A DNA stretch of 64,000 nucleotides from Micromonospora sp. DSM 45708 (GTDB lineage Bacteria; Actinomycetota; Actinomycetes; Mycobacteriales; Micromonosporaceae), in the NCBI RefSeq assembly GCF_039566955.1, contig NZ_CP154796.1:3100001-3164000 (forward strand). The letters are read 5' to 3'. Below are positions 1 through 8,094 of the stretch, in pieces. Position 1 is the stretch's first letter. Every line of letters starts with the position of its first letter. The position numbers and the translations under genes are program-made. Below the pieces are notes generated by a model. That model was not told the DNA's origin. It saw nothing but the letters and a program-made list of their open reading frames with translations, and did no database searches.

Positions 1-911
1 TCGAGCGTCGGACGGCGCAGCGCCACGTCCGCCACGGTGACGCCGCCGGCGTCGAGCGCCCGCAGCAGCTCGGTGAGCGCGCCCGCGCGGTTGCCGACCC
101 GGGCGCTGACGAGGCGGCGGTCGGGGTCGACCTCCGGCTCCGCACGGGCGACCAGACGGAGCCGCGCGGCGGCCACGGTCAGGTCACCGGCGTCGTGCAC
201 CACGAGGTCGATCCGGTCGCCGCCGAGCCGCGCCTTCAACTCGTCGGGGGTGCCCTCGGCGATGACCCGTCCGGTGTCGATCACCGAGATCTGGTCGGCG
301 AGCTGGTCGGCCTCGTCCAGGTACTGCGTGGTGAGCAGCACGGTGGTGCCGGCGCGGACCAGCTCACGGACGGCCTCCCAGACCTCGTTGCGGCTGCGCG
401 GGTCCAGACCGGTGGTCGGCTCGTCGAGGAAGAGCACCGACGGGGTGAGGATCATGCCGGCGGCGAGGTCGAGCCGGCGTCGCATGCCGCCCGAGTACGC
501 CTTGACCGGCTTGTCGCCGGCCTCGGCGAGGCCGAAGCGCTCCAGCAGCTCGGTGGCACGCCGCCGGGCCCGCTTCGTGCCGAGGTGGCAGAGCCGGCCG
601 AAGATGACGAGGTTCTGGTAGCCGCTGAGCACCTCGTCCACCGCGGCGTGCTCCCCGACCAGACCGATGCGGTGGCGCACCCGGTCGGCCTGCCGGGCGA
701 TGTCGAAGCCGGCGACCTCGGCCCGGCCCTCGTCGAACCGGAGCAGGGTGGACAGGATGCGCACCGAGGTGGTCTTGCCGGCGCCGTTCGGGCCGAGCAG
801 TCCGCACACGGTGCCCGGCGGGACCCGCAGGTCGAACCCGTCCAGGGCGTAGCTGTCCCCGTACCGCTTGCGCAGCCCCTCCGCGATGATCGCGTGCTCG
901 CCCGCTGTCAC
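1..911 (-). CDS. Drug-export ABC transporter ATP-binding protein, DrrA type (3' end outside window)
   Basis: ATPase subunit of an ABC-2 exporter resembling daunorubicin-resistance DrrA. From a GTG at 909-911, which has a GGAGGAGG Shine-Dalgarno just upstream, it reads the Walker A GPNGAGKT at residues 40-47, an ABC signature YSGGMRRR, Walker B VLFLDEPTTGLDP and the switch histidine region replaced by TTQYLDEAD, as is usual in DrrA proteins. The C-terminal DrrA-type domain (VRVPTLD-like end) is reached at the window edge, so the stop codon and probably the membrane partner lie outside. It is divergent from helR, which suggests a resistance-related neighbourhood, but its substrate cannot be read from the sequence. 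The family assignment is firm. Confidence 0.9.
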   Translation of the reverse strand, partial: MTAGEHAIIAEGLRKRYGDSYALDGFDLRVPPGTVCGLLGPNGAGKTTSVRILSTLLRFDEGRAEVAGFDIARQADRVRHRIGLVGEHAAVDEVLSGYQNLVIFGRLCHLGTKRARRRATELLERFGLAEAGDKPVKAYSGGMRRRLDLAAGMILTPSVLFLDEPTTGLDPRSRNEVWEAVRELVRAGTTVLLTTQYLDEADQLADQISVIDTGRVIAEGTPDELKARLGGDRIDLVVHDAGDLTVAAARLRLVARAEPEVDPDRRLVSARVGNRAGALTELLRALDAGGVTVADVALRRPTL

Positions 912-1172
912 GTGGCCTCCTCCTCCGCAGTGCCGGCCTTCGACGCCGCTAGCGTACATCATACGGTAAACAGTACGGCGAGACCGGACACGACGCGGGG
1001 ACGCCGGCTGGACGGCGGGGTCACGACATGCGGCGGGGCGCGATCCGGATTCGGCGGGGTGCGGTCCGGCGACGGCCGGGACGGCGCGGAGCGGGCCTCG
1101 CGACGGCGAATCGGCCCGGGAAAGAGCGGAGGCAAACGCGTCCTCCGCCACCACCACCATATAGCAGACCCC

Positions 1173-1191
1173 GGGTCTTGCGGCAAGACCC
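1173..1191. promoter_or_regulatory. Rifamycin-associated element (RAE) upstream of helR
   Basis: A perfect 19-bp inverted repeat, gggtcttgcggcaagaccc, with 9-bp arms around a central G. This matches the published rifamycin-associated element (consensus GGGGCTTGCGGCAAGGCCCC-like) found upstream of rifamycin-inducible genes such as helR, rph, rgt and rox in actinomycetes. It lies 157 bp before the helR GTG. A TATAG sequence at 1160-1165 just upstream could be a -10 box, placing transcription start near or inside the element; that placement is inference. The in-frame region upstream of it is therefore promoter, not an N-terminal extension of helR. Confidence 0.88.
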
Positions 1192-1206
1192 CGGTAGGGG
1201 CGCAGA

Positions 1207-1344
1207 ATGGCCGGCCGAAGCGATTCCCCCGACAAGGACAAGGCCGCCAGGAGCGGCGGGTGGCTCGTGTCCGCGTCCGCCCGGACCGGCCCACCACAAG
1301 CCTCGCGGCACACCGGCCGGCCGCCGGCCGCAGATCGGAGCTGA
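1207..1344 (+). CDS. Possible 45-aa leader ORF in the helR 5' region
   Basis: An ATG-started ORF of 45 codons begins 15 bp after the RAE and stops 4 bp before the helR GTG. AGGGG lies about 6 bp before the ATG. Third positions are mostly G or C. The product is rich in Ser, Arg, Pro and Gly and has no recognised domain. It may be a translated leader that couples or tunes helR translation, or simply an open frame in GC-rich DNA. No homolog is known to me. Confidence 0.3.
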   Translation: MAGRSDSPDKDKAARSGGWLVSASARTGPPQASRHTGRPPAADRS

Positions 1345-1348
1345 TTTC

Positions 1349-3496
1349 GTGAATCAATCCGCCACCAGCGTCTTCGACCTTCCCGAGCACCTCCGGGCGA
1401 AGGCCGATCCCGAACTGATCGCCGACGACGAACGGCACTTCACGACCATCGGGGAGAGCCTGCGACGGTCGATCGCCGAACTGTCCGACCGGCTGGACGC
1501 CGAGCGCCGGGCCGCCGGCGGCAAGGGCCGCCAGGCCGTCGACCGGGACCAGGAGATCCGCCGACTGACCGCGCGGCTGCGTACCCTGCGCCGGTACGGC
1601 CTCGACCTGTGCCTGGGCCGGATGGTCGGCGCGGACGGCGCCGACCCGGTGTACGTGGGCCGGCTCGGCCTCACCGACGGCGCGGGCGGCCGGCTGCTGC
1701 TGGACTGGCGCTCCCCGGCCGCCGAGCCGTTCTTCGGCGCGACCCACGCCAACCCGATGGGCCTGGCCAGCCGCCGCCGGTACCGCTGGACGCGGGGTCG
1801 GATCACCGACTACTGGGACGAGGTGTTCACCGCGGACCGGCTGGCCGGGCACGCCGCGCTCGACGACCAGTCCGCGTTCATCGCCAGCCTGGGCGACACC
1901 CGGTCGGCCCGGATGCGGGACGTGCTCGGCACCATCCAGGCCGACCAGGACGCCATCATCCGGGCCGGGTCGCGCGGCACGCTGGTGGTCGACGGCGGGC
2001 CGGGCACCGGCAAGACGGTGGTCGCGCTGCACCGCACCGCGTACCTGCTGCACGCCGACCCACGGTTGGGCGAGCGCCGGGGCGGCGTGCTGTTCGTCGG
2101 CCCGCACCAGCCCTACCTGAGCTACGTCGCCGACGTGCTGCCCAGCCTCGGCGAGGAGGACGTGCAGATCTGCACACTGCGCGACCTGGTGCCCGAGGGC
2201 GCGGCGGCGACAGCCGAGACGGACCCGGCGGCGGCCCGGCTGAAGTCGTCCGCGGACCTGGTCCGGGCGGTCGACGCGGCGGTGCGCTTCTACGAGGAAC
2301 CACCCACGTCCGGGATGACGGTCGGCGTCGCGGACGCCGAGCTGCGACTGACCGCCAGCGACTGGGCGGACGCGTTCGCGGCGGCCGGGCCGGGCGTCCC
2401 GCACAACGAGGCCCGGGACGACGTGTGGGAGGAACTGCTCACCATCCTGCTGGAGCGGTACCACGGCGACGAGCCGGAACACGCGGTCCGGCGGTCACTG
2501 GCCGGCAACCGGGACCTGGCCGTCGCGTTCGGCCGGGCGTGGCCGCTGCTCGACCCGACCGACGTGGTGGCGGACCTCTGGTCGGTGCCGGCCTACCTGC
2601 GCCGGTGCGCCCCGTGGCTGAGCGTAGACGAGATCCGTACGCTGCGCCGGGACGACGCCCGCGCCTGGACGGTCGCCGACCTGCCGCTGCTGGACGCGGC
2701 GCGGCAGCGGGTCGGCGACCCGGAGGCGTCCCGGCGGCGGCGCCGCAACGCCGCGGCCCTGGCCGCGCAGCGGGAGCGGATGGACACGGTCGTCGACGCC
2801 CTGATCGCCACGCACGCCTACGACGACGGCGAGGGCCTGATGACCATGCTCAGCGGCGCGGACATGCGGACCAGCCTGATCGACACCAGCGGGCTGGCCG
2901 TCGCCGACCCGGACCTGCTGGCCGGCCCGTTCGCGCACGTGGTGGTGGACGAGGCGCAGGAGCTGACCGACGCGCAGTGGCAGATGCTGCTGTCGCGCTG
3001 CCCGTCGCGCAGCTTCACCGTGGTCGGCGACCGGGCCCAGGCCCGGCACGGGTTCGCCGGGTCCTGGCGGGAGCGGCTGGAGCGGGTCGGTCTCGACCGG
3101 ATCGACGTGGCCCCGCTGACCGTCAACTACCGCACCCCGGCGCAGGTGATAGCCGCGGCCGAACCGGTCATCCGGGCCGTCCTCCCCGACGCCAACGTGC
3201 CGACGTCCATCCGCACCGGTGACCTGCCGGTGCGGTACGGCGACCGGTCGGAGCTGGGCGCGGTGGTGCACGGGTGGCTCGGCGCCCACCCCGAGGGGAC
3301 CGCCTGCGTCATCGGCGACCCCACGTTCCCGGCCACGGCCCGGGTCCGGTCGCTGACCCCGGAGCTGGCCAAGGGGCTGGAGTTCGACCTGGTCGTGCTC
3401 GTCGACGCGGCGGCGTTCGGCGACGGCGTCGAGGGCGCGGTGGACCGCTACGTCGCGATGACCCGGGCCACCCGGCAGCTCGTGGTGCTCGGCTGA
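1349..3496 (+). CDS. helR: HelR-type HelD helicase, rifamycin-resistance RNA polymerase recycling factor
   Basis: A 715-aa superfamily 1 NTPase of the HelD family. HelD proteins bind stalled RNA polymerase and release it from nucleic acid; actinomycete HelR also displaces bound rifamycin. The sequence shows an N-terminal coiled-coil-like arm (about residues 10-90), Walker A GGPGTGKT (about 215-222), motif II VVVDEAQEL (about 531-539), VVGDRAQARHGF, the NYRTP motif, LAKGLEFDLVVLVD and a C-terminal MTRATRQLVVLG. The GTG at 1349 was chosen because GGAG sits 8 bp upstream and because the RAE at 1173-1191 must lie outside the gene. The RAE upstream is the main reason to prefer helR over a generic HelD or UvrD helicase. 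The expected regulation is induction by rifamycins. Confidence 0.93.
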   Translation: MNQSATSVFDLPEHLRAKADPELIADDERHFTTIGESLRRSIAELSDRLDAERRAAGGKGRQAVDRDQEIRRLTARLRTLRRYGLDLCLGRMVGADGADPVYVGRLGLTDGAGGRLLLDWRSPAAEPFFGATHANPMGLASRRRYRWTRGRITDYWDEVFTADRLAGHAALDDQSAFIASLGDTRSARMRDVLGTIQADQDAIIRAGSRGTLVVDGGPGTGKTVVALHRTAYLLHADPRLGERRGGVLFVGPHQPYLSYVADVLPSLGEEDVQICTLRDLVPEGAAATAETDPAAARLKSSADLVRAVDAAVRFYEEPPTSGMTVGVADAELRLTASDWADAFAAAGPGVPHNEARDDVWEELLTILLERYHGDEPEHAVRRSLAGNRDLAVAFGRAWPLLDPTDVVADLWSVPAYLRRCAPWLSVDEIRTLRRDDARAWTVADLPLLDAARQRVGDPEASRRRRRNAAALAAQRERMDTVVDALIATHAYDDGEGLMTMLSGADMRTSLIDTSGLAVADPDLLAGPFAHVVVDEAQELTDAQWQMLLSRCPSRSFTVVGDRAQARHGFAGSWRERLERVGLDRIDVAPLTVNYRTPAQVIAAAEPVIRAVLPDANVPTSIRTGDLPVRYGDRSELGAVVHGWLGAHPEGTACVIGDPTFPATARVRSLTPELAKGLEFDLVVLVDAAAFGDGVEGAVDRYVAMTRATRQLVVLG

Positions 3497-3578
3497 CCGC
3501 CGCGGCGCGTGGCAGTGCAACCGGCGGCCGGCGGCCGGGGCGGCGACGTGCCGTCCCGCCGCCGGCGACCGTCCGCCG

Positions 3579-4457
3579 TCACCGGGCCAGCAGTGCGCGC
3601 AGCGCGGCGCTGACCTCGGCCGGCGCCGACTCGGCCAGGAAGTGCCCGGCGGAGGTGGTGCGATGCTCCAGGTCCGGGGCCCAGGCCCGCCACAGCGCCG
3701 CCGCGTCGTAGCCGAGCGCCGCGCCCCAGTCCTGCTGGACCACCGTCACCGGCATGGTCAGCCGCCGCCCGGCGGCCCGGTCCGCCCGGTCGTGCACGAC
3801 GTCGATCCCGGCCGAGGCGCGGTAGTCCGCGACGATCGAGTCGACCGCCTCCCGGGAGGCCCGCAGGTACTCGGCGCGCACGTCGGCCGGGATCGCCGCC
3901 GGATCGCCGGCCCAGGCGTCGAGGAAGTACCCGAAGAAGTCGTCCGCGCTGGCCGAGATCATCCGCTCCGGCAGGCCGGGCGGCTGGGCCATCAGGTAGA
4001 GGTGGAACGCGACCGACGCGGACGCGCCGTGCAGCACCTCCCACATGTCGAGGGTGGGCAGGACGTCCAGCGACGCCAGGTGGGTGACCGCGTCCGGGTG
4101 GTCGAGGCCGGCCCGGACCGCGACCAGGGCGCCCCGGTCGTGGCCGGCGAGCGCGAACCGCTCGTGGCCGAGCGCCCGGGCCAGGGCCACCACGTCGGCG
4201 GCCATGGTCCGCTTCGCGTACGTGTCCTCGTCGCGCGCGGCCGGCTTGTCGCTGGCCCCGTACCCGCGCAGGTCCGGGCAGATGACGGTGTGGTCGGCGG
4301 CCAGGTCGGCGGCGACGTGCCGCCACATCAGGTGGGTCTGCGGGAAGCCGTGCAGCAGCACGATCGGGCGGCCTGCGCCGCCCACCGCCACATGCAGCGC
4401 CACGCCCTCGGCGACGGTGACCCGTCGCGTGTCGAATCCGGCGATGGTGGAAGTCAT
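3579..4457 (-). CDS. Alpha/beta hydrolase, haloacetate dehalogenase / epoxide hydrolase-like
   Basis: A 292-aa alpha/beta hydrolase. It has the oxyanion-side LLHGFPQTHLMW, the strand motif DLRGYGASDKP, and the nucleophile elbow GHDRG at residues 105-109, giving Asp107 as nucleophile, with His272 in GHFLAE as the catalytic histidine. An Asp nucleophile followed by Arg (DRxA) is the pattern of fluoroacetate dehalogenases and related epoxide hydrolases, so hydrolysis of a small halo-acid or ester-like compound is likely; the substrate is not shown. The ATG at 4455-4457 is preceded by GAGAGGGA. It is cytoplasmic, with no signal peptide. It is divergent from the SARP-like regulator across 104 bp, so that regulator may control it. 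Confidence 0.85.
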   Translation of the reverse strand: MTSTIAGFDTRRVTVAEGVALHVAVGGAGRPIVLLHGFPQTHLMWRHVAADLAADHTVICPDLRGYGASDKPAARDEDTYAKRTMAADVVALARALGHERFALAGHDRGALVAVRAGLDHPDAVTHLASLDVLPTLDMWEVLHGASASVAFHLYLMAQPPGLPERMISASADDFFGYFLDAWAGDPAAIPADVRAEYLRASREAVDSIVADYRASAGIDVVHDRADRAAGRRLTMPVTVVQQDWGAALGYDAAALWRAWAPDLEHRTTSAGHFLAESAPAEVSAALRALLAR

Positions 4458-4561
4458 CGGTCGTCCCTCTCTCGGTTCAACTGGTGCCCGACCAGCGTCG
4501 CCGCGTCGGATGAGCAACCGATGAGCGCGGTACGGTGGCCCGGTCGAGGAGGGGACGGTCG

Positions 4562-6511
4562 GTGCGGGTCAGCTTCGGTGTGCTCGGTCCGGTGACGGCC
4601 TGGGACGACACCGGCACGCCTGTCGACCTGCGGGGTCCCCGGCACCGCGCGGTGCTGGCCCGGCTGATCGTGGCCCGGGGTCGGGTGGTGCCGGTCGGGC
4701 ACCTCGTCGAGGACCTCTGGGACGACCCGCCGGCCGGCGCGGTCGGCGCGGTCCGCACGTTCGTGGCGGCGCTGCGCCGCGGCCTGGAACCGCACCGTCC
4801 GCCGCGCGGGCCGGCCCGGCTGCTGGTCACCGACGGACCCGGGTACGCGCTGCGCGCCGCCCCGGACGCGGTCGACGCCTGGCGCTTCGAGACCGCGGTC
4901 GCCGACGCCGCCGACGCGCTGCCCCGGCCGACACTCGACCGGCTCGACGCGACGCTGGGCCTGTGGCGCGGACCCGGGTACGCCGACGTCGACCGGCCGT
5001 GGGCGCACGCCGAACGCGCCCGGCTCGACCAGGTGCGGCTGACCGCTGTCGAACGCCGGGCCGAGGCGCTGCTCACGCTCGACCGGGCCGCCGACGCCGT
5101 ACCCGACCTGGACGCCCACGTGGCGGACCACCCGTGGCGGGAGGACGGCTGGCGACTGCTGGCGCTGGCGCTCTACCGGGCCGGGCGGCAGGCCGACGCG
5201 CTGGCGGTGCTACGCCGGGCCCGCGAGCTGCTGCGCGACCAGCTCGGCCTGGACCCCGGCCCGCGACTGCGCCGGCTGGAAACCGACCTGAGACGCCAAG
5301 CCGACCCCGAGCCGGCCGGTCCCGCACACGTCTGGGCGGAGGCCGCCGCGGCGTACCAGCGCAGCGTGGTGCCGGGCGCGCGGGCCCGGCTGGAGTCCAC
5401 CGTCGGCCTGCTGCGCAGCCTCGCGGTGACCGGGGCGGGCGGCTTGGCCGCCGCCCGTGACCAGCGGCTGGCGGCCATCGACGCGGCCGAGCAGCTCGGC
5501 GACCCGGACCTCACCGCGCGGGTGATCGGTGGGTACGACGTGCCGGCGCTCTGGACCCGGTCGGACGACCCGGAACAGGCGGCCCGGGTGGTGACCGCGG
5601 CGGAGCGGGCGCTCGCCGGCCTCGGCCCGGACGCGCCGGAGACGACCCGGGCGCGGCTGCTCGCCACCGTCGCGGTCGAGTCGCGCGGCCTGCCGTCGAC
5701 GCGGGGCCCCGAGGCGGCCCGGCGGGCCGAGGCGATCGCCCGGCGACTGGCCGACCCGGCGCTGCTGGCCCAGGCGCTCAACGGCGTGTTCCTGCAGACG
5801 TTCCACCGCACCGGCCTGGCCGCCGAACGGGACGCCGTCGGCGCGGAACTGGTCGCGCTGGCCGCCCGGCACGGCCTGGCCCCGGTCGAGATCCTCGGAC
5901 ACCTGATCCGGATGCAGGCCCGGGGCGCGCTCGCCGACTTCGCCGGCGCCGACACGCACGCGGACGCCGCGGACCGGCTCGCCGACCGGCACGAGTCCCC
6001 GCTCACCGGCGTGTTCACCACCTGGTACCGGGCCATGCGGACCGCGGCGACCGGCGCGTCGTACCCGCGGGCCGAGGCCGCCTACCGGTCGGCCGCGCCC
6101 CGGCTGACCGACTGCGGCATGCCGGGCGTGGAGCGCGGTCTGCTCCCGCTGGCGCTGCTGTGCCTGCGGGTGTGGCACGACCGGCCCGCCGACTTCCCCG
6201 ACGACACCGACTGGGGGCCGTACGCGCCCTGGGCCCGCCCCCTGGTCCTGCTCGCCACCGACCGCCCCGCCGACGCCGCCGACGCGTTGCGCCGGACCCC
6301 CGCGCCCCCGCCCGACCTGCTGTGCGAGGCGCTGTGGTGCCTCACCGGCCGGGCCGCGACGGCGCTCGACGACCGGGCCGCGATGCGGCAGGCCCGGGCC
6401 GCGCTCGCCCCGGCGGCGCACGAGGTGGCCGGCGCGGGCAGCGGCATGCTCACCGCCGGGCCGGTCGCCGCGCACCTCGACCGGCTCGACGCCGCGCTCC
6501 GGTCCGGATGA
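4562..6511 (+). CDS. SARP/BTAD-family transcriptional regulator without NB-ARC domain
   Basis: A 649-aa regulator. Residues 1-95 form an OmpR-like winged-helix DNA-binding domain (VSFGVLGPVTAW, then LVEDLWDDPP and VRTFVAALRR). Residues about 100-250 form the bacterial transcriptional activation domain (BTAD), ending in LLRDQLGLDPGPRLRRLE. The rest, to 649, is helical, Ala/Arg/Leu-rich and TPR-like, with no P-loop, so it is not a full AfsR. The GTG at 4562 is used because GAGGAGGGG stands 7 bp upstream; an in-frame upstream start would overlap the divergent promoter. SARPs usually activate nearby catabolic or antibiotic genes; the divergent hydrolase and the downstream decarboxylase are the nearest candidates. 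Confidence 0.88.
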   Translation: MRVSFGVLGPVTAWDDTGTPVDLRGPRHRAVLARLIVARGRVVPVGHLVEDLWDDPPAGAVGAVRTFVAALRRGLEPHRPPRGPARLLVTDGPGYALRAAPDAVDAWRFETAVADAADALPRPTLDRLDATLGLWRGPGYADVDRPWAHAERARLDQVRLTAVERRAEALLTLDRAADAVPDLDAHVADHPWREDGWRLLALALYRAGRQADALAVLRRARELLRDQLGLDPGPRLRRLETDLRRQADPEPAGPAHVWAEAAAAYQRSVVPGARARLESTVGLLRSLAVTGAGGLAAARDQRLAAIDAAEQLGDPDLTARVIGGYDVPALWTRSDDPEQAARVVTAAERALAGLGPDAPETTRARLLATVAVESRGLPSTRGPEAARRAEAIARRLADPALLAQALNGVFLQTFHRTGLAAERDAVGAELVALAARHGLAPVEILGHLIRMQARGALADFAGADTHADAADRLADRHESPLTGVFTTWYRAMRTAATGASYPRAEAAYRSAAPRLTDCGMPGVERGLLPLALLCLRVWHDRPADFPDDTDWGPYAPWARPLVLLATDRPADAADALRRTPAPPPDLLCEALWCLTGRAATALDDRAAMRQARAALAPAAHEVAGAGSGMLTAGPVAAHLDRLDAALRSG

Positions 6512-6672
6512 GCACAGCCGAGGGCGGACCCGGGCACTTGGCCGGGGATGGACCCGGACACTTAGCCGCGGGCGGACCCGGACACTTGGCCGCGGCGGAC
6601 CGTCGACCCGGCAGGCCGCCGGGCCCCGGCCCGGGGCCCGGACGGCCGGCGGCCGGGACGGGGCCGGGCTAG
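6508..6672 (+). CDS. Small repeat-containing ORF overlapping the SARP stop (doubtful)
   Basis: A 54-codon ORF whose ATG overlaps the upstream TGA as ATGA. It reads through the 24-bp tandem repeats, giving three GGPGHLA-like units, and then a Pro/Gly/Arg tail. It stops 9 bp before the decarboxylase ATG. The overlap suggests possible translational coupling, but the composition is low-complexity and no family is recognised, so it may be only a by-product of the DNA repeat. Confidence 0.2.
   Translation: MSTAEGGPGHLAGDGPGHLAAGGPGHLAAADRRPGRPPGPGPGPGRPAAGTGPG
6523..6601. repeat. 24-bp tandem repeat, three copies plus a partial
   Basis: Three consecutive units at 6523-6546, 6547-6570 and 6571-6594, followed by a partial unit. 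The shared core is GGACCCGGACACTTGGCCG; units differ at a few positions. It lies between the SARP-like gene and the PLP decarboxylase. The period is a multiple of three, so copy change would not shift a reading frame. Confidence 0.85.
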
Positions 6673-6681
6673 GGTGCGGCG

Positions 6682-8049
6682 ATGGACGAGCTGAGGCGCC
6701 TGCTCCGGCGGGCCGCCGACCACGCCACCGACTACCGGCGGTCGCTGCCGGAGCGGCCGGTCGGTGTGCCGGTCGACCAGGCCGCGCTGACCCGCGCGTT
6801 CGCCACCCCGCTGCCGGCCGCGCCCACGCCCCCGGAGCAGGTGCTGACCGAACTGGTGGCCGCCGCCGACCCGGGACTGGTCGCCACCGCCGGGCCGCGC
6901 TACTTCGGCTTCGTGGTCGGCGGCGCGTCCCCGGCGGCCACCGCCGCCGACATGCTCGCCGCCGGCTGGGACCAGATCGCGTTCAACGCGGTCACGTCGC
7001 CGGCCGCGGTGGCCGCCGAGACGGCCGCCGGCGGCTGGCTCAAGGAGCTGCTGGGCCTGCCGGCGTCGGCGTCGCTCGGCTTCGTCACCGGTGGCCAGGC
7101 CGCCAACACCGCCGGGCTCGCCGCGGCCCGGCACCAGGTGCTCGCCGACGCCGGCTGGGACGTGGCACGGCGTGGCCTGCCCGGTGCGCCGCCGGTGCGG
7201 GTGCTCGCCGGCACCGAACGGCACGCCACCATCGACCGGTCGCTGCGCCTGCTCGGCCTCGGCACGGACGCGCTGCGCGAGGTGCCGGCCGGCCCGCAGG
7301 GCGCGATCGACCCGGACGCGCTGGCCGTGGCGCTGCGCGACGCCGGCCCCGGCCCCACCGTCGTCTGCCTCCAGGCCGGCAACGTCAACACCGGCGCCTG
7401 CGACGAACTGCGCCGGGCCTGCGACCTGGTCCACCGGCACGGCGGCTGGGTGCACGTGGACGGCGCGTTCGGGCTGTGGGCCGCCGCCAGCCCCACCACC
7501 CGGCACCTGGTGGACGGCATCGAGGCGGCCGACTCGTGGGCCTGCGACGGCCACAAGTGGCTCAACCTGCCGTACGACACCGCGTTCGCGTTCTGCGCCC
7601 GACCCGACGCGCACGCGGCGGCCCTGTCGTATTCGGCCGCGTACCTCGTGGGCTCCGGCGGGGTGCCCGCGGGCGCGGACCTGACCGCGGAGTCCTCCCG
7701 CCGGGCCCGTGGCTTCGCGGTCTGGGCCGGCCTGCGGGAGCTGGGCCGCGACGGCGTCACCGCGCTCGTGGACAGGTGCTGCGCGCTGGCCCGCCGGTTC
7801 GCCGACGGGCTGATCGCGGCCGGGTTCGAGGTGGTCAACGACGTGGTCCTCAACCAGGTGCTGGTCGGCTTCGGCGACGACGCGCGCACCGACCGGGTGG
7901 TGGCCGCGGTGCAGGCCGACGGCACCTGCTGGGTGGGCGGGACGACATGGCGGGGCCGACGATTGATGCGGATCTCGGTGTCGAACGCGACCACCACGGC
8001 GGCGGACGTGGACCGGTCGGTGGCCGCGATCACCCGGCTCGCCCGCTGA
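6682..8049 (+). CDS. Group II PLP-dependent amino-acid decarboxylase
   Basis: A 455-aa fold-type I PLP enzyme of the aromatic-L-amino-acid/tyrosine/glutamate decarboxylase family, close to the usual 450-500 aa. Features in order are PRYFGFVVGGASPAA (substrate side), FVTGGQAANTAGL (PLP phosphate binding), AGTERHATIDRSLRLLGLG (His stacked on the PLP ring), GGWVHVDGAFG (Asp binding the pyridine nitrogen) and CDGHKWLNLPYD with the Schiff-base Lys292. The ATG at 6682 is 10 bp after the small ORF that follows the SARP gene. It would remove CO2 from an amino acid, probably aromatic, to give an amine; a decarboxylation-deamination role is also possible. The exact substrate is not readable. Confidence 0.88.
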   Translation: MDELRRLLRRAADHATDYRRSLPERPVGVPVDQAALTRAFATPLPAAPTPPEQVLTELVAAADPGLVATAGPRYFGFVVGGASPAATAADMLAAGWDQIAFNAVTSPAAVAAETAAGGWLKELLGLPASASLGFVTGGQAANTAGLAAARHQVLADAGWDVARRGLPGAPPVRVLAGTERHATIDRSLRLLGLGTDALREVPAGPQGAIDPDALAVALRDAGPGPTVVCLQAGNVNTGACDELRRACDLVHRHGGWVHVDGAFGLWAAASPTTRHLVDGIEAADSWACDGHKWLNLPYDTAFAFCARPDAHAAALSYSAAYLVGSGGVPAGADLTAESSRRARGFAVWAGLRELGRDGVTALVDRCCALARRFADGLIAAGFEVVNDVVLNQVLVGFGDDARTDRVVAAVQADGTCWVGGTTWRGRRLMRISVSNATTTAADVDRSVAAITRLAR

Positions 8050-8094
8050 GTCGACGGACCGCCCGGCACCGGGGCACACGCGGGAAGCCACTGC

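Noticed and set aside
1028..1348. In-frame N-terminal extension of helR
   Set aside because: It would place the RAE and the promoter inside the gene, and the extension is Arg/Pro-rich without family similarity. GTG 1349 has a proper ribosome site.
959..2482. Long minus-strand open frame opposite helR
   Set aside because: High-GC shadow frame: rich in Arg, Gly, Val and His with no motif, while the opposite strand carries a clear helicase.
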